64,000 nt of DNA from Gammaproteobacteria bacterium (GTDB taxonomy: Bacteria; Pseudomonadota; Gammaproteobacteria; Burkholderiales; Gallionellaceae), in assembly GCA_018814405.1 (NCBI GenBank), contig JAHIZO010000007.1:62001-126000 (forward strand). Reading direction: 5' to 3'. Each line of letters begins with the position of its first letter. Within the stretch, counting starts at the first letter, position 1. A program made the translations under genes and the position numbers. Below, piece after piece: positions 29,028-44,338 of the stretch. The notes below the pieces were generated by a model. It did not search any database, had not been told where the DNA came from, and saw nothing but the letters and a program-made list of their open reading frames with translations.

Positions 29028-29867
29028 ATGAAACATATTGCTGTTGCCCTGACGCTGCTACTCACCAGTTTGTCCCTGATCTCGACCAGCGCCGAAGCCA
29101 AGCGTCTCGGTGGTGGTCTCAACCTCGGCAAGCAGCGCACGATGAGCGCACCGCAAAAGCAGGCTGCACCCGCTCCTGCCCAAGCCAATCCCGCACAAGC
29201 AGCTGGCACGCCGGCCAAGCAGGGCAACAAATGGCTTGGCCCGCTGGCTGGCATCGCCGCTGGTCTGGGTCTGGCCGCGCTGTTCTCTCACCTTGGACTG
29301 GGTGAAGGTATGGGCATGCTGCTGATGATCCTACTGTTGGCCGTTGGTGCTTTCTTCCTGTTTTCGATGCTGCGCAAGAAGCAGCAACCCGCGATGCAGT
29401 ACGCAGGTGCAAGCACTAACTATGACGTCCCCCCTCAGCCTGCGCCCTCAACGACCAATGTTTCAGCCGATACCGTACCGCAACGTGCGGCGAATATCCC
29501 AGCCGATTTCCCGGTAGAAAGTTTCCTGCGCAGCGCCAAGATGTCTTTCATCCGCCTGCAAGCTGCAAATGATCGTAAAGATCTGAACGACATTCGCGAA
29601 TACACGACGCCCGAGATGTTCGCCGAGATCAGTATGCAGCTGCAGGAGCGCGGTGATGCACCACAACAAACCGATGTCGGCTTTGTAAACGGCGAGTTGC
29701 TGGAAGTCGTGACCGAGAATGATCTTGCCATCGCCAGCGTGCGCCTGAGTGGCCAGCTGCGCGAGAACAATGCCGCGCCGGAGAACTTCGAGGAAGTTTG
29801 GCATGTGCAGAAAGACCTGAAGGATGACAATTCTGTATGGTTGTTAGCTGGAATTCAGCAGAATTGA
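29028..29867 (+). CDS. Tim44-like domain membrane protein
   Basis: Signal/TM N-terminus, LGGGLNLGKQRTM, C-terminal FLRSAKMSFIRLQAANDRKDLNDIREYTTPEMFAEISMQLQERG typical of the bacterial Tim44-like family. Confidence 0.88.
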   Translation: MKHIAVALTLLLTSLSLISTSAEAKRLGGGLNLGKQRTMSAPQKQAAPAPAQANPAQAAGTPAKQGNKWLGPLAGIAAGLGLAALFSHLGLGEGMGMLLMILLLAVGAFFLFSMLRKKQQPAMQYAGASTNYDVPPQPAPSTTNVSADTVPQRAANIPADFPVESFLRSAKMSFIRLQAANDRKDLNDIREYTTPEMFAEISMQLQERGDAPQQTDVGFVNGELLEVVTENDLAIASVRLSGQLRENNAAPENFEEVWHVQKDLKDDNSVWLLAGIQQN

Positions 29868-29889
29868 ACGTGAACTGAAGTAGACTTAC

Positions 29890-29918
29890 GGGCACGGCGC
29901 TTTGGCCGTGCCCTTTTC
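29890..29918 (+). terminator. Rho-independent terminator
   Basis: GGGCACGGC-gctttg-GCCGTGCCC followed by TTTTCATTT, just after the Tim44-like gene. Confidence 0.8.
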
Positions 29919-29928
29919 ATTTGTAGCG

Positions 29929-31452
29929 ATGCGTTTCTTTCGACTGATCAAGATCATCTACATCGTCCTCCGCTTCGGACTGGACGAATTTCTGCTGGCA
30001 CATGCCCGTACCAGCTGGCTGTTGCGCCCGCTCAATCTGCTGCTGTTCTTCCGAGACAACAAAAGGCCACGCGGCCTGAGACTGCGCTTGGCGCTGGAAG
30101 CACTGGGCCCTATCTTCGTCAAATTCGGTCAGTTGTTATCGACACGGCGTGATCTGATCCCGACGGACATCGCCGATGAGCTTGCATCCCTGCAAGACCA
30201 GGTTCCACCTTTTCCATCCAACCAAGCTGTGGCGTTGCTGGAGACGGCCTATGGCAAGCCTTTGCAGGATGTTTTCGCCAGTTTCGAGCAACTTCCGGTC
30301 GCCAGTGCTTCGGTCGCGCAAGTCCATTTCGCCGTGCTGCCTGATGGGCGAGAAGTCGCCGTCAAGATCTTGCGGCCCGGTATTCAACAGATCATCGAAC
30401 ACGATCTCGCGCTGCTCGATATCGCCGCATCCCTGATCGAGCGTCTATGGGAAGACGGCAAGCGGCTTAAACCCAAAGAAGTGATCGCTGAGTTCGAAAA
30501 GACGCTGCATGACGAGCTGGATTTGATGCGCGAAGCTGCCAATGCCAGCCAGCTGCGCCGCAACTTCAGCGATGCGACTTTGCTCCTAGTGCCCGAGATC
30601 TACTGGGATTGGTGTAGCGAACAAGTGATGGTAATGCAGCGCATGCAGGGAATTCCCGTCAGCCAGATCGCTTCGTTGCGTGAAGCCGGGATCGATATCC
30701 CAAAACTAGCCAGTGACGGGGTCGAGATCTTCTATACGCAGGTGTTCCGCGACGGCTTCTTCCATGCCGATATGCATCCCGGCAACATCCTGGTAGCGCG
30801 TGATGGACGTTATGTGGCGTTGGATTTCGGCATCATGGGTACGCTCACCGATAACGACAAACATTATCTGGCGCACAACTTCATCGCCTTCTTCAATCGC
30901 GATTACCGGCGCGTGGCGGAGCTGCATATCGAGTCGGGCTGGGCGCCTTCCACAACGCGCATCGATGAATTCGAATCAGCTATTCGCGCGGTATGTGAGC
31001 CCATCTTTGACAAACCGTTACGCGAGGTATCGTTCGGCCGTATCCTGCTGAGGCTTTTCCAGACATCGCGCCGCTTCGGTATCCAGATCCAGCCGCAATT
31101 GGTTTTGCTGCAAAAAACGTTGCTGAATATCGAAGGCTTGGGGCTGCAACTCGATCCCGAACTCGACCTGTGGAAGACGGCCAAACCCTGGCTGGAACGC
31201 TGGATGAGTGAACAGATAGGATGGCGCGGATTCTTGAAAGCCCTGAAGCGTGAGACACCCCGTTTCGCCACCTTGATCCCGGAATTACCTCGCTTGATCC
31301 ATCAGCGCCTGAAGCAGGAGCCTTATGAACATGCTGCACCATTATTGATGGAATTGGTCGTTCAGCAAAGACGGCGCAATGGTTGGTTATCACTGATCTC
31401 CGTGCTGCTTGCTTCCGCCCTTGCACTGGCCTTATTCGTGCAGTTCGGCTAG
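29929..31452 (+). CDS. ubiB: UbiB/ABC1 kinase-like ubiquinone biosynthesis protein
   Basis: [37 protein letters not shown]...[26 protein letters not shown]...[12 protein letters not shown]. Start 29929 preferred because the 29902 start overlaps the upstream terminator hairpin. Confidence 0.93.
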   Translation: MRFFRLIKIIYIVLRFGLDEFLLAHARTSWLLRPLNLLLFFRDNKRPRGLRLRLALEALGPIFVKFGQLLSTRRDLIPTDIADELASLQDQVPPFPSNQAVALLETAYGKPLQDVFASFEQLPVASASVAQVHFAVLPDGREVAVKILRPGIQQIIEHDLALLDIAASLIERLWEDGKRLKPKEVIAEFEKTLHDELDLMREAANASQLRRNFSDATLLLVPEIYWDWCSEQVMVMQRMQGIPVSQIASLREAGIDIPKLASDGVEIFYTQVFRDGFFHADMHPGNILVARDGRYVALDFGIMGTLTDNDKHYLAHNFIAFFNRDYRRVAELHIESGWAPSTTRIDEFESAIRAVCEPIFDKPLREVSFGRILLRLFQTSRRFGIQIQPQLVLLQKTLLNIEGLGLQLDPELDLWKTAKPWLERWMSEQIGWRGFLKALKRETPRFATLIPELPRLIHQRLKQEPYEHAAPLLMELVVQQRRRNGWLSLISVLLASALALALFVQFG

Positions 31453-32213
31453 ATAAAGCCGGTCTCGGTCAGCTCTTTGGCGAGCGCTCTGTAATCCGCC
31501 GCACCCGGGCTATTCGGCGCATAGGCAAACACATCCAAGCCGTGCATCGGGCTGGTCGCCAACGCAACCGTCTCGCCGATACGGGTCTTGCACACCAGAT
31601 TGCCGTAGCGTTGTTTGAGCTTGTCATAGATGTCGAATGAGAGCTTACGACGTGAATCGAATCGGGTCACTACGATGCGGCGCTCGAATGTCCTCTGTAA
31701 CTTCTTTTCCAGCACATTCAGTGCGCTGTCCAATCTGTGTACGCCATGCTGCGACAGATAATCCGGCGATACCGGTATCAGCACCTTGTCTGATGCCAGT
31801 AAGGCGTTCAGCGTCAACACACCGAGCATGGGACAACAGTCGATCATGATAGGCGCACCTGTCAATCCCAGTTCTTCTGCTATCCCTTGTTTTAACTTCT
31901 TTGCGGCTTGCGGGTCGTTGCCATACATTGCATCGATCTTGGACAGTTCCAGCGTCGCAGGGATCAGTTGCCAACCAGCTGGTGTCTCATACAGCAACTT
32001 GGCCAGTGGCGTGCCGTCTTTAAAGAATGACGCGATGCTTTCTCTTTGAGTCGTACCGTGGCGCAATCCTGATGCTAGGCTCAAGTGCCCCTGGGGATCC
32101 ATATCAATGGCGATAGGACTGCGCTGGGCAAGCGACAGCGCTGCCGTCAGGTTGAGGCAGGTCGTGGTCTTACCTACACCACCTTTTTGGTTGAATACGG
32201 CGATAGTCGCCAT
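31449..32213 (-). CDS. ParA-family ATPase (no adjacent ParB)
   Basis: Deviant Walker [51 protein letters not shown]. Confidence 0.88.
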   Translation of the reverse strand: MATIAVFNQKGGVGKTTTCLNLTAALSLAQRSPIAIDMDPQGHLSLASGLRHGTTQRESIASFFKDGTPLAKLLYETPAGWQLIPATLELSKIDAMYGNDPQAAKKLKQGIAEELGLTGAPIMIDCCPMLGVLTLNALLASDKVLIPVSPDYLSQHGVHRLDSALNVLEKKLQRTFERRIVVTRFDSRRKLSFDIYDKLKQRYGNLVCKTRIGETVALATSPMHGLDVFAYAPNSPGAADYRALAKELTETGFI

Positions 32214-32307
32214 GCTGTGCTTTTCTCCGGTGATACGGGAGGGTGGATATCAGCATCCTCTTAGGTATTCAGCCCATTGATTTGCTGGATACCCATGATT
32301 TAACTGC

Positions 32308-34131
32308 TTATTCCACCGTAACGGATTTGGCGAGATTGCGAGGCTTGTCCACATCCGTTCCCTTTTGCAGTGCCACGTAATATGCCAATAGTTGCAATGG
32401 GGCGGTATGCAGAATAGGGCTGAGAAACCCTGCGTGTTCTGGCATTTGCAGGATGTGAACGCCTTCGCTGGTGTGTATGTGGGTATTCGCATCCGCAAAG
32501 ACGAATAGTTCTCCTCCCCTCGCTCTGACTTCTTGCAGGTTGGATTTGAGCTTTTCCAGAAGCGTGTCGTTGGGCGCGACTGATACCACGGGCATGTCCT
32601 TGTCTACCAGTGCCAGAGGCCCGTGCTTCAATTCACCTGCGGGGTAGGCTTCTGCATGGATATAGGAGATTTCCTTGAGCTTCAGCGCACCTTCCGCCGC
32701 AATCGGGAAATGCATACCGCGACCAAGGAACAGTGCGTGATGTTTGGTCGCGAAGTGGGTGGACATCTCTGCGATCTGAGGTTCCAGTGCCAATACTTTC
32801 AGCATCGCGGCAGGAAGATGCCGCAATTCATGCAGGAATTGTTGTTCGCGCGCTTCATTCAAATGACCACGTACTTTGGCCATCACCAGCGTAAGCAGGA
32901 ATAGTCCCGCTAGCTGGGTGGTGAAGGCCTTGGTTGAGGCTACCCCGATCTCCGGGCCGGCACGCGTCAGGAACCGTAGTTTCGATTGGCGGATGATCGC
33001 GCTTTCCGGCACGTTACAGATCGCCAGCGTGTAACCATGCCCTGTTGCCTTGGCATGGTTCAGTGCGGCCAAAGTATCTGCCGTCTCCCCTGATTGCGAT
33101 ATGGTGACTACCAATGTTCTGGGGTTGGGTACGCTTGTGCGATAACGGTATTCGCTGGCAATCTCCACTGTGCATGGTATCCCTGCGATCTCTTCCAGCC
33201 AGTAGCGCGCCACTTGGCCAGCGTGGTTGCTGGTGCCGCAAGCGAGGATGAGGATGTTCTCTACCTTCGGGAAAATTTCATTTGCCTCTGCGCCAAATAT
33301 CCCCGGCACTAGAGACTGACTGTTGCACACCGATTCTAGGGTGTCCGCCAAAGCTTGGGGCTGCTCGTGAATCTCTTTCTGCATGTAGTGCTGGTACTCG
33401 CCCAGTTCTACACTGTCGTTGTTCAGCTCGCTTATCTGCACCGGTCGCTGCACTTCAACACCCTGCTCATCAAATATCCGGTAGCTATCAACGTTCAGTT
33501 CGACCACATCCCCCTCTTCCAGATATACGACGTTCCTTGTGACCTGCAACAAAGCTGACATGTCGGAACCTACGAAATGTTCGCCTTCTCCAACGCCGAG
33601 TAGCAAAGGACTGCCCTTGCGTGCCGCGATAAGCTGATGGGGATTGTCCGCAGCGATGACACCGATCGCATAAGCACCGATCAATTGTGTCAATGCCATT
33701 TTCGTGGCTGCCAACAGGCTGCCTTGCACGTAATGGCTGTGCACCAGATGTGCGATGACTTCCGTATCTGTGTCTGAAGTGAATTCGTAACCTTGCGCGG
33801 TTAATTCTGTACGCAATTCTTCATAGTTCTCGATGATGCCGTTATGCACCACAGCGATCAGATCACGGCTCATATGCGGGTGTGCGTTGCGTTCGCTTGG
33901 TACCCCGTGTGTGGCCCAGCGAGTATGTGCGATGCCGACTTCTCCTTGAGTGTTCGCGCTCTTTTGCACCAGTTCCGCAACGCGGCCTTCACTACGCACG
34001 CGTGCCAACTTGCCTTCATGCACTACCACCAAACCTGCTGAATCATAGCCACGGTATTCCAGTCGAAGTAGGCCATTGACCAAGACTGGGACGATGTTTC
34101 GCTTTGCGACTGCTCCGACGATACCGCACAT
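32308..34131 (-). CDS. glmS: glucosamine--fructose-6-phosphate aminotransferase (isomerizing)
   Basis: [49 protein letters not shown]-terminal LAKSVTVE. Confidence 0.97.
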   Translation of the reverse strand: MCGIVGAVAKRNIVPVLVNGLLRLEYRGYDSAGLVVVHEGKLARVRSEGRVAELVQKSANTQGEVGIAHTRWATHGVPSERNAHPHMSRDLIAVVHNGIIENYEELRTELTAQGYEFTSDTDTEVIAHLVHSHYVQGSLLAATKMALTQLIGAYAIGVIAADNPHQLIAARKGSPLLLGVGEGEHFVGSDMSALLQVTRNVVYLEEGDVVELNVDSYRIFDEQGVEVQRPVQISELNNDSVELGEYQHYMQKEIHEQPQALADTLESVCNSQSLVPGIFGAEANEIFPKVENILILACGTSNHAGQVARYWLEEIAGIPCTVEIASEYRYRTSVPNPRTLVVTISQSGETADTLAALNHAKATGHGYTLAICNVPESAIIRQSKLRFLTRAGPEIGVASTKAFTTQLAGLFLLTLVMAKVRGHLNEAREQQFLHELRHLPAAMLKVLALEPQIAEMSTHFATKHHALFLGRGMHFPIAAEGALKLKEISYIHAEAYPAGELKHGPLALVDKDMPVVSVAPNDTLLEKLKSNLQEVRARGGELFVFADANTHIHTSEGVHILQMPEHAGFLSPILHTAPLQLLAYYVALQKGTDVDKPRNLAKSVTVE

Positions 34132-34132
34132 G

Positions 34133-35497
34133 CTATTTTTTTCCTTTCACGGGACGTTTCCAGCCGGTGATCGAGAGTTGCTTGCTGCGGGAGAGAGTGA
34201 GTTCTCCGGCGGGCGTATCTTTGGTGATAGTTGAACCGGCACCTATGGTTGCGCCTTTTCCTACCGTGACGGGCGCAACCAGTTGTGTATCCGAACCGAT
34301 GAAGGCATCGTCTTCGATGATGGTGCGGAACTTGTTCGCGCCATCGTAGTTGCAGGTGATAGTTCCCGCTCCTATGTTGACGCGACTACCCACTGTACTA
34401 TCGCCGATGTAACTGAGGTGGTTGGCCTTGCTACCTTGACCGATCTCGCTGTTCTTTATCTCTACGAAATTGCCCACATGCGCATGATCGTGCAGTTTGC
34501 TGCCTGGACGTAAACGTGCGTAGGGGCCGATGTGGCAGCTAGCACCCACTTCGCTGCTATCGATGTGACTATAGGGTGCTATCTGAGTATCCTGCGCGAT
34601 TGTTGCGTTGCGAATGATGCTGTAAGCGCTGACTTTCACGCGGTCACCCAGCGTGACTTTGCCTTCAAAGATACAGCCGACGTCTATCTCTACATCTCGC
34701 CCGCACACCAGATTACCGCGCACATCGATTCGCGCCGGATCAGTCAGGGTCACGCCTTGGGTCAACAACCTTGCTGCTATCTCTTTTTGCCACACGCGCT
34801 CAAGGCTAGCCAGCTGCATCTTATTATTGATACCTTCTACCTCCCAAACATGGGCAGGTTGCACAGTGTGCACCTCAACATTCTGCTCCACAGCCATCGC
34901 CACGATGTCGGTTAGGTAGTACTCACCCTGCGCATTATTGTTACTCAATCTGCTTAGCCATCCTCTAAGTTTGGCTGTCGGAACCAGCATGATGCCGGTA
35001 TTTACTTCTTGTATTTCCAGCACTTCCGGTGAGGCGTCCTTTTGTTCGGCTATACGCTGTACGTCACCCTCATTATTACGCACGATACGACCGTAGCCTG
35101 TTGGGTTTTCCAGATTGACCGTCAGTATGACCAGCCCTTCGCCCGCGTTCTGCATCTGGTGCAATGTGCTGTGCTGGATCAACGGCACGTCACCATACAA
35201 GATCAGTGTATGGCTATCATCTACCAAGTGTGGCATAGCCTGTTGCACTGCATGGCCGGTACCAAGTTGCGGTTCCTGAATGACGAATGTTGCGCCGTAC
35301 TGCTGCATTGCCTGCGGCACTGCCTCACCGCCATGGCCGTAGACTGTACAAATTTGCTGTGGCAATAATGAAACGGCGCAATCAAGTACATGCTGTACAA
35401 GGGGTTTACCTGCCAGTGAATGCAACACTTTAGGCTTGTCCGAATACATGCGGGTGCCTTTGCCGGCAGCCAAGATAACGATATTCAATGCGCTCAT
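34133..35497 (-). CDS. glmU: bifunctional UDP-GlcNAc pyrophosphorylase / GlcN-1-P N-acetyltransferase
   Basis: [33 protein letters not shown]; LbH repeats [28 protein letters not shown]. Confidence 0.97.
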   Translation of the reverse strand: MSALNIVILAAGKGTRMYSDKPKVLHSLAGKPLVQHVLDCAVSLLPQQICTVYGHGGEAVPQAMQQYGATFVIQEPQLGTGHAVQQAMPHLVDDSHTLILYGDVPLIQHSTLHQMQNAGEGLVILTVNLENPTGYGRIVRNNEGDVQRIAEQKDASPEVLEIQEVNTGIMLVPTAKLRGWLSRLSNNNAQGEYYLTDIVAMAVEQNVEVHTVQPAHVWEVEGINNKMQLASLERVWQKEIAARLLTQGVTLTDPARIDVRGNLVCGRDVEIDVGCIFEGKVTLGDRVKVSAYSIIRNATIAQDTQIAPYSHIDSSEVGASCHIGPYARLRPGSKLHDHAHVGNFVEIKNSEIGQGSKANHLSYIGDSTVGSRVNIGAGTITCNYDGANKFRTIIEDDAFIGSDTQLVAPVTVGKGATIGAGSTITKDTPAGELTLSRSKQLSITGWKRPVKGKK

Positions 35498-35540
35498 ATT
35501 CTTTGGTTCTTCATGGATATGCGAGTATATCTTTCAGGCA

Positions 35541-35565
35541 ACAAAAAAGCAGCCGAAGCTGCTTT
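35541..35565 (-). terminator. Rho-independent terminator of the atp operon
   Basis: Minus strand AAAGCAGC-TTCG-GCTGCTTT followed by TTTGTT, downstream of atpC. Confidence 0.85.
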
Positions 35566-35589
35566 CTCGTTTTGTCCACTAAGGGATAC

Positions 35590-36015
35590 TTAGTGCGTAG
35601 ATTTGCGCATTTGCTGAATTGCACGCAATTGAGCGATCGCCTCTGCCAACTCTGCCTGAGCTGCAGCGTAATCGATATCGGAGGTGCGATTCTTCATCGC
35701 CTCTTCTGCCGACTGTTTGGCTTCCAATGCACGTGCCTCATCTAGGTCAGCACCGCGAATCGCAGTGTCGGCCAGAACAGTAACCACGTTAGGCTGAACT
35801 TCAAGCATGCCACCGGATACGTAGATCAGCTCTTCCTGCTCCTGATCCGGACGCTTGATGCGTACAGCACCTGGCTTGATGCGAGTCATCAGGGCGGTAT
35901 GACGCGGGTAGATACCCAATTCGCCCATCTCGCCCGGTACCACGACGACTTCAGCTAGCCCGGAGAAGATCTGCTCCTCCGCGCTCACTACGTCTACATG
36001 TACGGTCATTGCCAT
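35590..36015 (-). CDS. atpC: F-type ATP synthase epsilon subunit
   Basis: [49 protein letters not shown]; operon context. Confidence 0.96.
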   Translation of the reverse strand: MAMTVHVDVVSAEEQIFSGLAEVVVVPGEMGELGIYPRHTALMTRIKPGAVRIKRPDQEQEELIYVSGGMLEVQPNVVTVLADTAIRGADLDEARALEAKQSAEEAMKNRTSDIDYAAAQAELAEAIAQLRAIQQMRKSTH

Positions 36016-36032
36016 GGTTTATACCCCACTAA

Positions 36033-37469
<1,437 letters not shown>

Positions 37470-37495
37470 CTAAATTAATTCTGAATTCTTGCCGA

Positions 37496-38362
37496 TCAAC
37501 CGATCGCCGCTGCACCGCCCACGATCTCCGAGATTTCCTTGGTGATCGCTGCCTGACGTGCTTTGTTGTATACCAGCTTAAGCTCGGAGATAACGGTCTT
37601 AGCGTTATCGGACGCGGCCTTCATTGCCACCATACGCGAGCTTTGCTCGGAAGCCATGTTCTCCACTACCGCTTGATACACCAGAGATTCGATGTAACGC
37701 AGCAACAGTTCGTCGATGACCTTCTTTGCATCCGGTTCGTAGATGTAGTCCCAATTGCCTTCGCTGGTGCCCATTTGCTCACCACTAAGCGGTAGTAATT
37801 GCTCTACGCGCGGCTCCTGCTTCATCGTATTGACGAAGTGGTTGTAGCTTAAGTAGATAGCATCGATCTCGCCTGCCACATATGCATCCAGCATCGCTTT
37901 AACGGTACCGATCAGCTTTTCAATATGCGGTGTATCACCCAATCCTGTCAGGTGCGACTGGACCTTGGCGCCAATACGGTTCATGAAGCTGAAGCCCTTG
38001 TTGCCGATCGGACACACCAGAAGCCCTTTGCCTTCACCTTCCCAAGTCTTCATCTCATTGACTGCGAGACGCAACAGGTTGGTGTTCAAGCCTCCGCACA
38101 GACCTTTGTCTGATGTGACAACGATCAGGCCGACGTTCTTCACTGTTTCACGATTGACCAGGAATGGATGCTTGTATTCCGGATTTGCGCGTGACAAGTG
38201 AGCGGCGACGTTACGAATCTTCTCGGCGTAAGGGCGAGCGGCACGCATGCGATCCTGCGCTTTGCGCATCTTCGCAGCTGCCACCATTTCCATCGCACGC
38301 GTGATCTTGCGCGTATTTTCAACGCTCTTGATTTTGGTGCGAATCTCTTTACTGCCCGCCAT
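37496..38362 (-). CDS. atpG: F-type ATP synthase gamma subunit
   Basis: [37 protein letters not shown]-terminal [22 protein letters not shown]. Confidence 0.98.
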   Translation of the reverse strand: MAGSKEIRTKIKSVENTRKITRAMEMVAAAKMRKAQDRMRAARPYAEKIRNVAAHLSRANPEYKHPFLVNRETVKNVGLIVVTSDKGLCGGLNTNLLRLAVNEMKTWEGEGKGLLVCPIGNKGFSFMNRIGAKVQSHLTGLGDTPHIEKLIGTVKAMLDAYVAGEIDAIYLSYNHFVNTMKQEPRVEQLLPLSGEQMGTSEGNWDYIYEPDAKKVIDELLLRYIESLVYQAVVENMASEQSSRMVAMKAASDNAKTVISELKLVYNKARQAAITKEISEIVGGAAAIG

Positions 38363-38375
38363 AACTCAGCTCCCC

Positions 38376-39917
38376 TTAATAGACAGCAGTTGCCTTGAAC
38401 GATTCGATCGCAGCCGCCAGCAATTTTTCATTGTCAGCAGACAATTCCTTGGTGGATTCAATCGCGTCCATCAACTCTTTGCTGTTGGCCTTCAGGTTAG
38501 CGTGCAACGCAGATTCGAATGCCAAAGCTTTCGGCACAGGAACATCATCGAAGTAGCCCTTGTTCACAGAGAACAGTGTCGTTGCCATTTCAGAAACAGA
38601 CAACGGCTCATATTGCAGCTGCTTCATCAGTTCTGTCACCAGACGACCACGCTCCAATTGCTTACGTGTCGATTCATCCAAGTCGGAAGCGAACTGCGCG
38701 AACGCAGCCAATTCGCGGTACTGAGCCAGTGCCAGACGCACACCGCCACCCAATTTCTTGATGACCTTGGTCTGTGCAGCCCCACCCACGCGGGACACCG
38801 ATACGCCGGCGTTGATCGCGGGGCGGATACCGGCATTGAACAAGTCAGCTTCCAGGAAGATCTGGCCGTCGGTAATGGAAATCACGTTGGTCGGCACGAA
38901 TGCGGAAACGTCACCAGCTTGGGTCTCGATGATCGGAAGTGCGGTCAGCGAACCTGTCTTGCCTTTGACTTCGCCCTTGGTGAAGGCTTCAACGTACTCG
39001 GCGTTTACGCGGGCTGCGCGCTCCAGCAGACGGGAGTGCAGATAGAACACGTCGCCAGGATAAGCTTCACGACCAGGCGGACGACGCAGCAGCAGTGAGA
39101 TCTGGCGATATGCCCAAGCTTGCTTGGTCAAGTCATCATAAACGATCAGCGCGTCTTCACCACGATCACGGAAATACTCGCCCATGGTGCAGCCGGCATA
39201 AGGTGCCAGGAACTGCATCGCTGCGGAATCGGAAGCAGTAGCTGCCACAACGATGGTGTATTCCATCGCGCCGTGTTCTTCCAGTTTGCGCACCACGTTA
39301 GCGACGGTTGACGCTTTTTGACCGACCGCAACGTAGATACAGGTCATGTTCTGACCCTTCTGGTTGATGATGGCGTCAACTGCAACAGCTGTCTTACCAG
39401 TCTGACGGTCACCAATGATCAGTTCGCGCTGTCCACGGCCAACCGGAACCATGGAGTCGATGGACTTCAGACCGGTCTGTACTGGCTGGTCAACTGATTT
39501 ACGTGCGATAACGCCTGGAGCGACTTTTTCGATCTTGTCGGTCATCTTGGCATTGATCGGCCCCTTACCGTCGATGGGTTGACCCAGCGCGTTCACCACG
39601 CGACCGCGCAGCTCAGGACCAACCGGCACTTCCAGAATGCGACCAGTACACTTGACTGTATCGCCTTCGGTGATGTGTTCGTACTCACCCAAAATCACGG
39701 CGCCGACAGAGTCACGCTCGAGGTTGAGTGCCAGGCCGAATGTATTGCCTGGGAATTCCAGCATCTCGCCTTGCATCACGTCAGACAAACCGTGCACACG
39801 AACGATACCGTCGGTCACGCTGACCACCGTACCTTCGGTGCGCGCTTGGGTCAGTGCTTCGAAGTTATCGATGCGACTGCGAATCAAATTGCTAATTTCA
39901 GAAGGATTGAGCTTCAT
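38376..39917 (-). CDS. atpA: F-type ATP synthase alpha subunit
   Basis: [36 protein letters not shown]. Confidence 0.98.
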   Translation of the reverse strand: MKLNPSEISNLIRSRIDNFEALTQARTEGTVVSVTDGIVRVHGLSDVMQGEMLEFPGNTFGLALNLERDSVGAVILGEYEHITEGDTVKCTGRILEVPVGPELRGRVVNALGQPIDGKGPINAKMTDKIEKVAPGVIARKSVDQPVQTGLKSIDSMVPVGRGQRELIIGDRQTGKTAVAVDAIINQKGQNMTCIYVAVGQKASTVANVVRKLEEHGAMEYTIVVAATASDSAAMQFLAPYAGCTMGEYFRDRGEDALIVYDDLTKQAWAYRQISLLLRRPPGREAYPGDVFYLHSRLLERAARVNAEYVEAFTKGEVKGKTGSLTALPIIETQAGDVSAFVPTNVISITDGQIFLEADLFNAGIRPAINAGVSVSRVGGAAQTKVIKKLGGGVRLALAQYRELAAFAQFASDLDESTRKQLERGRLVTELMKQLQYEPLSVSEMATTLFSVNKGYFDDVPVPKALAFESALHANLKANSKELMDAIESTKELSADNEKLLAAAIESFKATAVY

Positions 39918-39947
39918 CTGGATTTCCTTATTCTTGATAAATCTTTA

Positions 39948-40481
39948 TCAGGCTAGGGCTGTCGCCATTTCGCCAAGGCGCGCCAACGCAGATCCGTCGA
40001 TGACCTTGTCTCCGGCGCGGATCACCACGCCACCCAGCAATTCTTTTTTAATGCGGCTTTCAAGCTTGATCTCGCAGCCCATGCGTTTCTTTAACGAAGC
40101 TGCGATCTTGTCTTGTTGCTCAACTGACAATTCAAACGGAGACTCAACCACCACATTGATCGATTTTTCAGCCTCGGCCTTAAGTGCTTCAAAGCTGGCT
40201 GCGATCTCAGGCAGAACTGTAACGCGCTGATTGTCTGCAAGGATGCGCACGAAATTTTGCAGCTTTGCATCCGGGCTGTCGCCCAGAAACGCCTCCATCA
40301 GCGAAGCCACTTGGGCTTTCGCTACCTTAGGACTGCCGATGATGGCACTCACTTCAGGGTGGGAGGCTGCTTCTGCCAGTGTATTGAGTGCATCTGACCA
40401 AGCCTGTAGCGCATTCAGCTTTTGAGCTTCCTCAAAAGCTGCCTGGGCGTAAGGACGTGCAATGGTTATGGCTTCAGACAT
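39948..40481 (-). CDS. atpH: F-type ATP synthase delta subunit
   Basis: ITIARPYAQAAFEEAQK...LGGVVIRAGDKVIDGSALARLGEM. Confidence 0.96.
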   Translation of the reverse strand: MSEAITIARPYAQAAFEEAQKLNALQAWSDALNTLAEAASHPEVSAIIGSPKVAKAQVASLMEAFLGDSPDAKLQNFVRILADNQRVTVLPEIAASFEALKAEAEKSINVVVESPFELSVEQQDKIAASLKKRMGCEIKLESRIKKELLGGVVIRAGDKVIDGSALARLGEMATALA

Positions 40482-40486
40482 AGCGA

Positions 40487-40957
40487 TCAGATTTCCGCAA
40501 CGAGTTTGTCGAGCAGGTCGTTGTGTGCCTTAGCGTCGATCTCTCGACCCAGAATCTTACCGGCGCCTGCCAGTGCGATTGCGGACACCTGCGTACGCAG
40601 TTGTTCTTTAGCGCGGAACACTTCCTGATCGATCTCAGCCTTCGCACCAGTGATGATGCGATCACCCTCTACCTTGGCTTGAGTCTTTGACTCTTCGACG
40701 ATCTCACTTGCGCGCTTTTCACTGTTTCCAATGATTTCGCCAGCTTTTTCTTTGGCTTCACGCAGGATCTCAGCAGAACGGCGAGAAGCAAGCTCCAGAT
40801 CCTGCTTGGCACGCTCTGCATCTGCCAGACCGTCAGCGATCTGTTTCTTGCGCTCATCCAATGCCGCCACGATCGGGGTCCACACGAACTTCATGCAGAA
40901 CCATACGAACAGCGCGAACATGATCAGCTGTGCGAGAAGAGTTGCATTGATATTCAT
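40487..40957 (-). CDS. atpF: F-type ATP synthase subunit b
   Basis: [44 protein letters not shown]. Confidence 0.97.
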   Translation of the reverse strand: MNINATLLAQLIMFALFVWFCMKFVWTPIVAALDERKKQIADGLADAERAKQDLELASRRSAEILREAKEKAGEIIGNSEKRASEIVEESKTQAKVEGDRIITGAKAEIDQEVFRAKEQLRTQVSAIALAGAGKILGREIDAKAHNDLLDKLVAEI

Positions 40958-40997
40958 GCAAGCTTCCTTTCTAAATTATGCGATTCGCTTGCGCGAA

Positions 40998-41252
<255 letters not shown>

Positions 41253-41288
41253 TTAGATAAAAGTAAAGTTAAAGTTAATGAAGCAGAA

Positions 41289-42660
<1,372 letters not shown>

Positions 42661-42663
42661 CGT

Positions 42664-43521
42664 TTATCGGGCTTGGGTCAATCGCGCAATCAATTCATCC
42701 AAGTGATCGTTGCTGGCATATTCGATGACAAGCTTACCTTTACCCTTTTTCCCGGACTTGATTTCCACCCGCGCACCAATCTTGTCAGTCAGCTCTTCCT
42801 GCAGGCGTTCTGTGTCTCTATTACTTGCCTTTTGCTTGGTGCTTTCTTTTGGGGCGGCTGTGGCTCGCTTTTGCACCAACACCTCAGCTTCACGAACCGA
42901 CAGCCCTTCGAGCGCCACTTTGTTTGCCAACATGATTTGTTGCGCCGGCTCCAGCGACAACAAAGCCCGCGCGTGCCCCATGTCCAGTTTGTTTTCCATC
43001 AGCATGCCCTGCACTTCTGCAGGCAGTTTGAGCAAACGCAGTAGATTACTCGCAGCGCTTCTCGAGCGCCCGACCGCATCAGCGGCTTCCTGATGGGTCA
43101 TCTGGAACTCGTCGATCAGACGCTGGATACCTACCGCCTCTTCCAGCGGATTCAAATCTTCGCGCTGGATATTCTCGATCAGTGCCATGGCCAACGCTGC
43201 ATTATCAGCAACAACTCTTACCAATACGGGAACTTGCGTCAATCCCGCCAATTGCGACGCACGCCAGCGGCGCTCACCGGCGATGATCTCGTAACTGCTA
43301 TTCGGCAATTCCCGCACCAAGATCGGCTGCATCACCCCTTGAGACTTGATAGAAGCCGCTAACTCCTTGAGTGACTCTTCGTCCATATGGCTGCGTGGCT
43401 GGTATTTACCCGGCTTGAGCTGATTGACATTTAACTCACGCAATGACTCATTTGTCTTAGTCGCACCGCCTCCCAGCAGCGCATCCAAACCTCGTCCCAG
43501 CCCTTTGTTTATTTTTGCCAT
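42664..43521 (-). CDS. parB: chromosome partitioning protein ParB
   Basis: GLGRGLDALLGG; QPRSHMDEESLKELAASIKSQGVMQPILVR; GERRWRASQLAGL; HTH MTHQEAADAVGRSRSAASNLLRLLKLP. Confidence 0.96.
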   Translation of the reverse strand: MAKINKGLGRGLDALLGGGATKTNESLRELNVNQLKPGKYQPRSHMDEESLKELAASIKSQGVMQPILVRELPNSSYEIIAGERRWRASQLAGLTQVPVLVRVVADNAALAMALIENIQREDLNPLEEAVGIQRLIDEFQMTHQEAADAVGRSRSAASNLLRLLKLPAEVQGMLMENKLDMGHARALLSLEPAQQIMLANKVALEGLSVREAEVLVQKRATAAPKESTKQKASNRDTERLQEELTDKIGARVEIKSGKKGKGKLVIEYASNDHLDELIARLTQAR

Positions 43522-43543
43522 TATATTTTCCGTTCAATTTAAG

Positions 43544-44326
43544 TTATTGAATTCCTTGCTGACTCTTCGCTCTATTTAGGATTTCTCCAGCCAGTGCCAG
43601 ATATGCTTGAGTGCCTTTGGATTGCGCATCGTGATACAGCACTGGCACTCCATAGCTAGGCGCTTCTGCCAAACGAATATTGCGAGGAATCACGGTGCGA
43701 TAAACTTTTTCACCAAAATGCTGCTGCAATTGAGCAGATACCTGCTGCGCCAATGAATTGCGCGGATCGAACATGGTGCGTAGCAATCCTTCGATCTCCA
43801 GTTGAGGATTCAGATTTTCTCGCACCATGCGTATGGTGTTCACCAAATCACTCAGTCCTTCCAGCGCATAATATTCACACTGCATCGGGATCATCACAGA
43901 ATGGGCTGCACACAAACCGTTCAAAGTCAGCAAATTCAGCGCAGGTGGACAATCTACTAGCACATAGTCATATTCTTCTGCGACCGCCTCGATTTCTTTT
44001 TTTAGACGCGTTTCACGTCCGTCCACATTAACCAGTTCGATTTCCGCACCTGCCAGATCTCTGCTCGCCGCTAAAACGTCGTACTTCCCCTGCTGATAAC
44101 TTATTCTTGCTTGCGCAATGCTGGCTTCGCCCAATAACACATCGTAAACAGTCACTTCCTGTGCATGCTTGTCGATGCCGCTGCCCATAGTCGCGTTCGC
44201 TTGCGGATCTAAGTCTACCAACAGCACACGCTTCTTTGCTGCGGCCAGGCTTGCTGCCAAATTCACCGTTGTTGTAGTCTTGCCAACCCCGCCTTTCTGG
44301 TTGGTGATTGCCATTATCCTTGTCAT
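43544..44326 (-). CDS. parA: chromosome partitioning ATPase ParA/Soj
   Basis: [46 protein letters not shown]. Confidence 0.96.
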   Translation of the reverse strand: MTRIMAITNQKGGVGKTTTTVNLAASLAAAKKRVLLVDLDPQANATMGSGIDKHAQEVTVYDVLLGEASIAQARISYQQGKYDVLAASRDLAGAEIELVNVDGRETRLKKEIEAVAEEYDYVLVDCPPALNLLTLNGLCAAHSVMIPMQCEYYALEGLSDLVNTIRMVRENLNPQLEIEGLLRTMFDPRNSLAQQVSAQLQQHFGEKVYRTVIPRNIRLAEAPSYGVPVLYHDAQSKGTQAYLALAGEILNRAKSQQGIQ

Positions 44327-44338
44327 TCCTGTCGCTCC

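Noticed and set aside
38247-39098. 283-aa plus-strand ORF opposite atpG/atpA
   Set aside because: Antisense to two certain ATP synthase genes.
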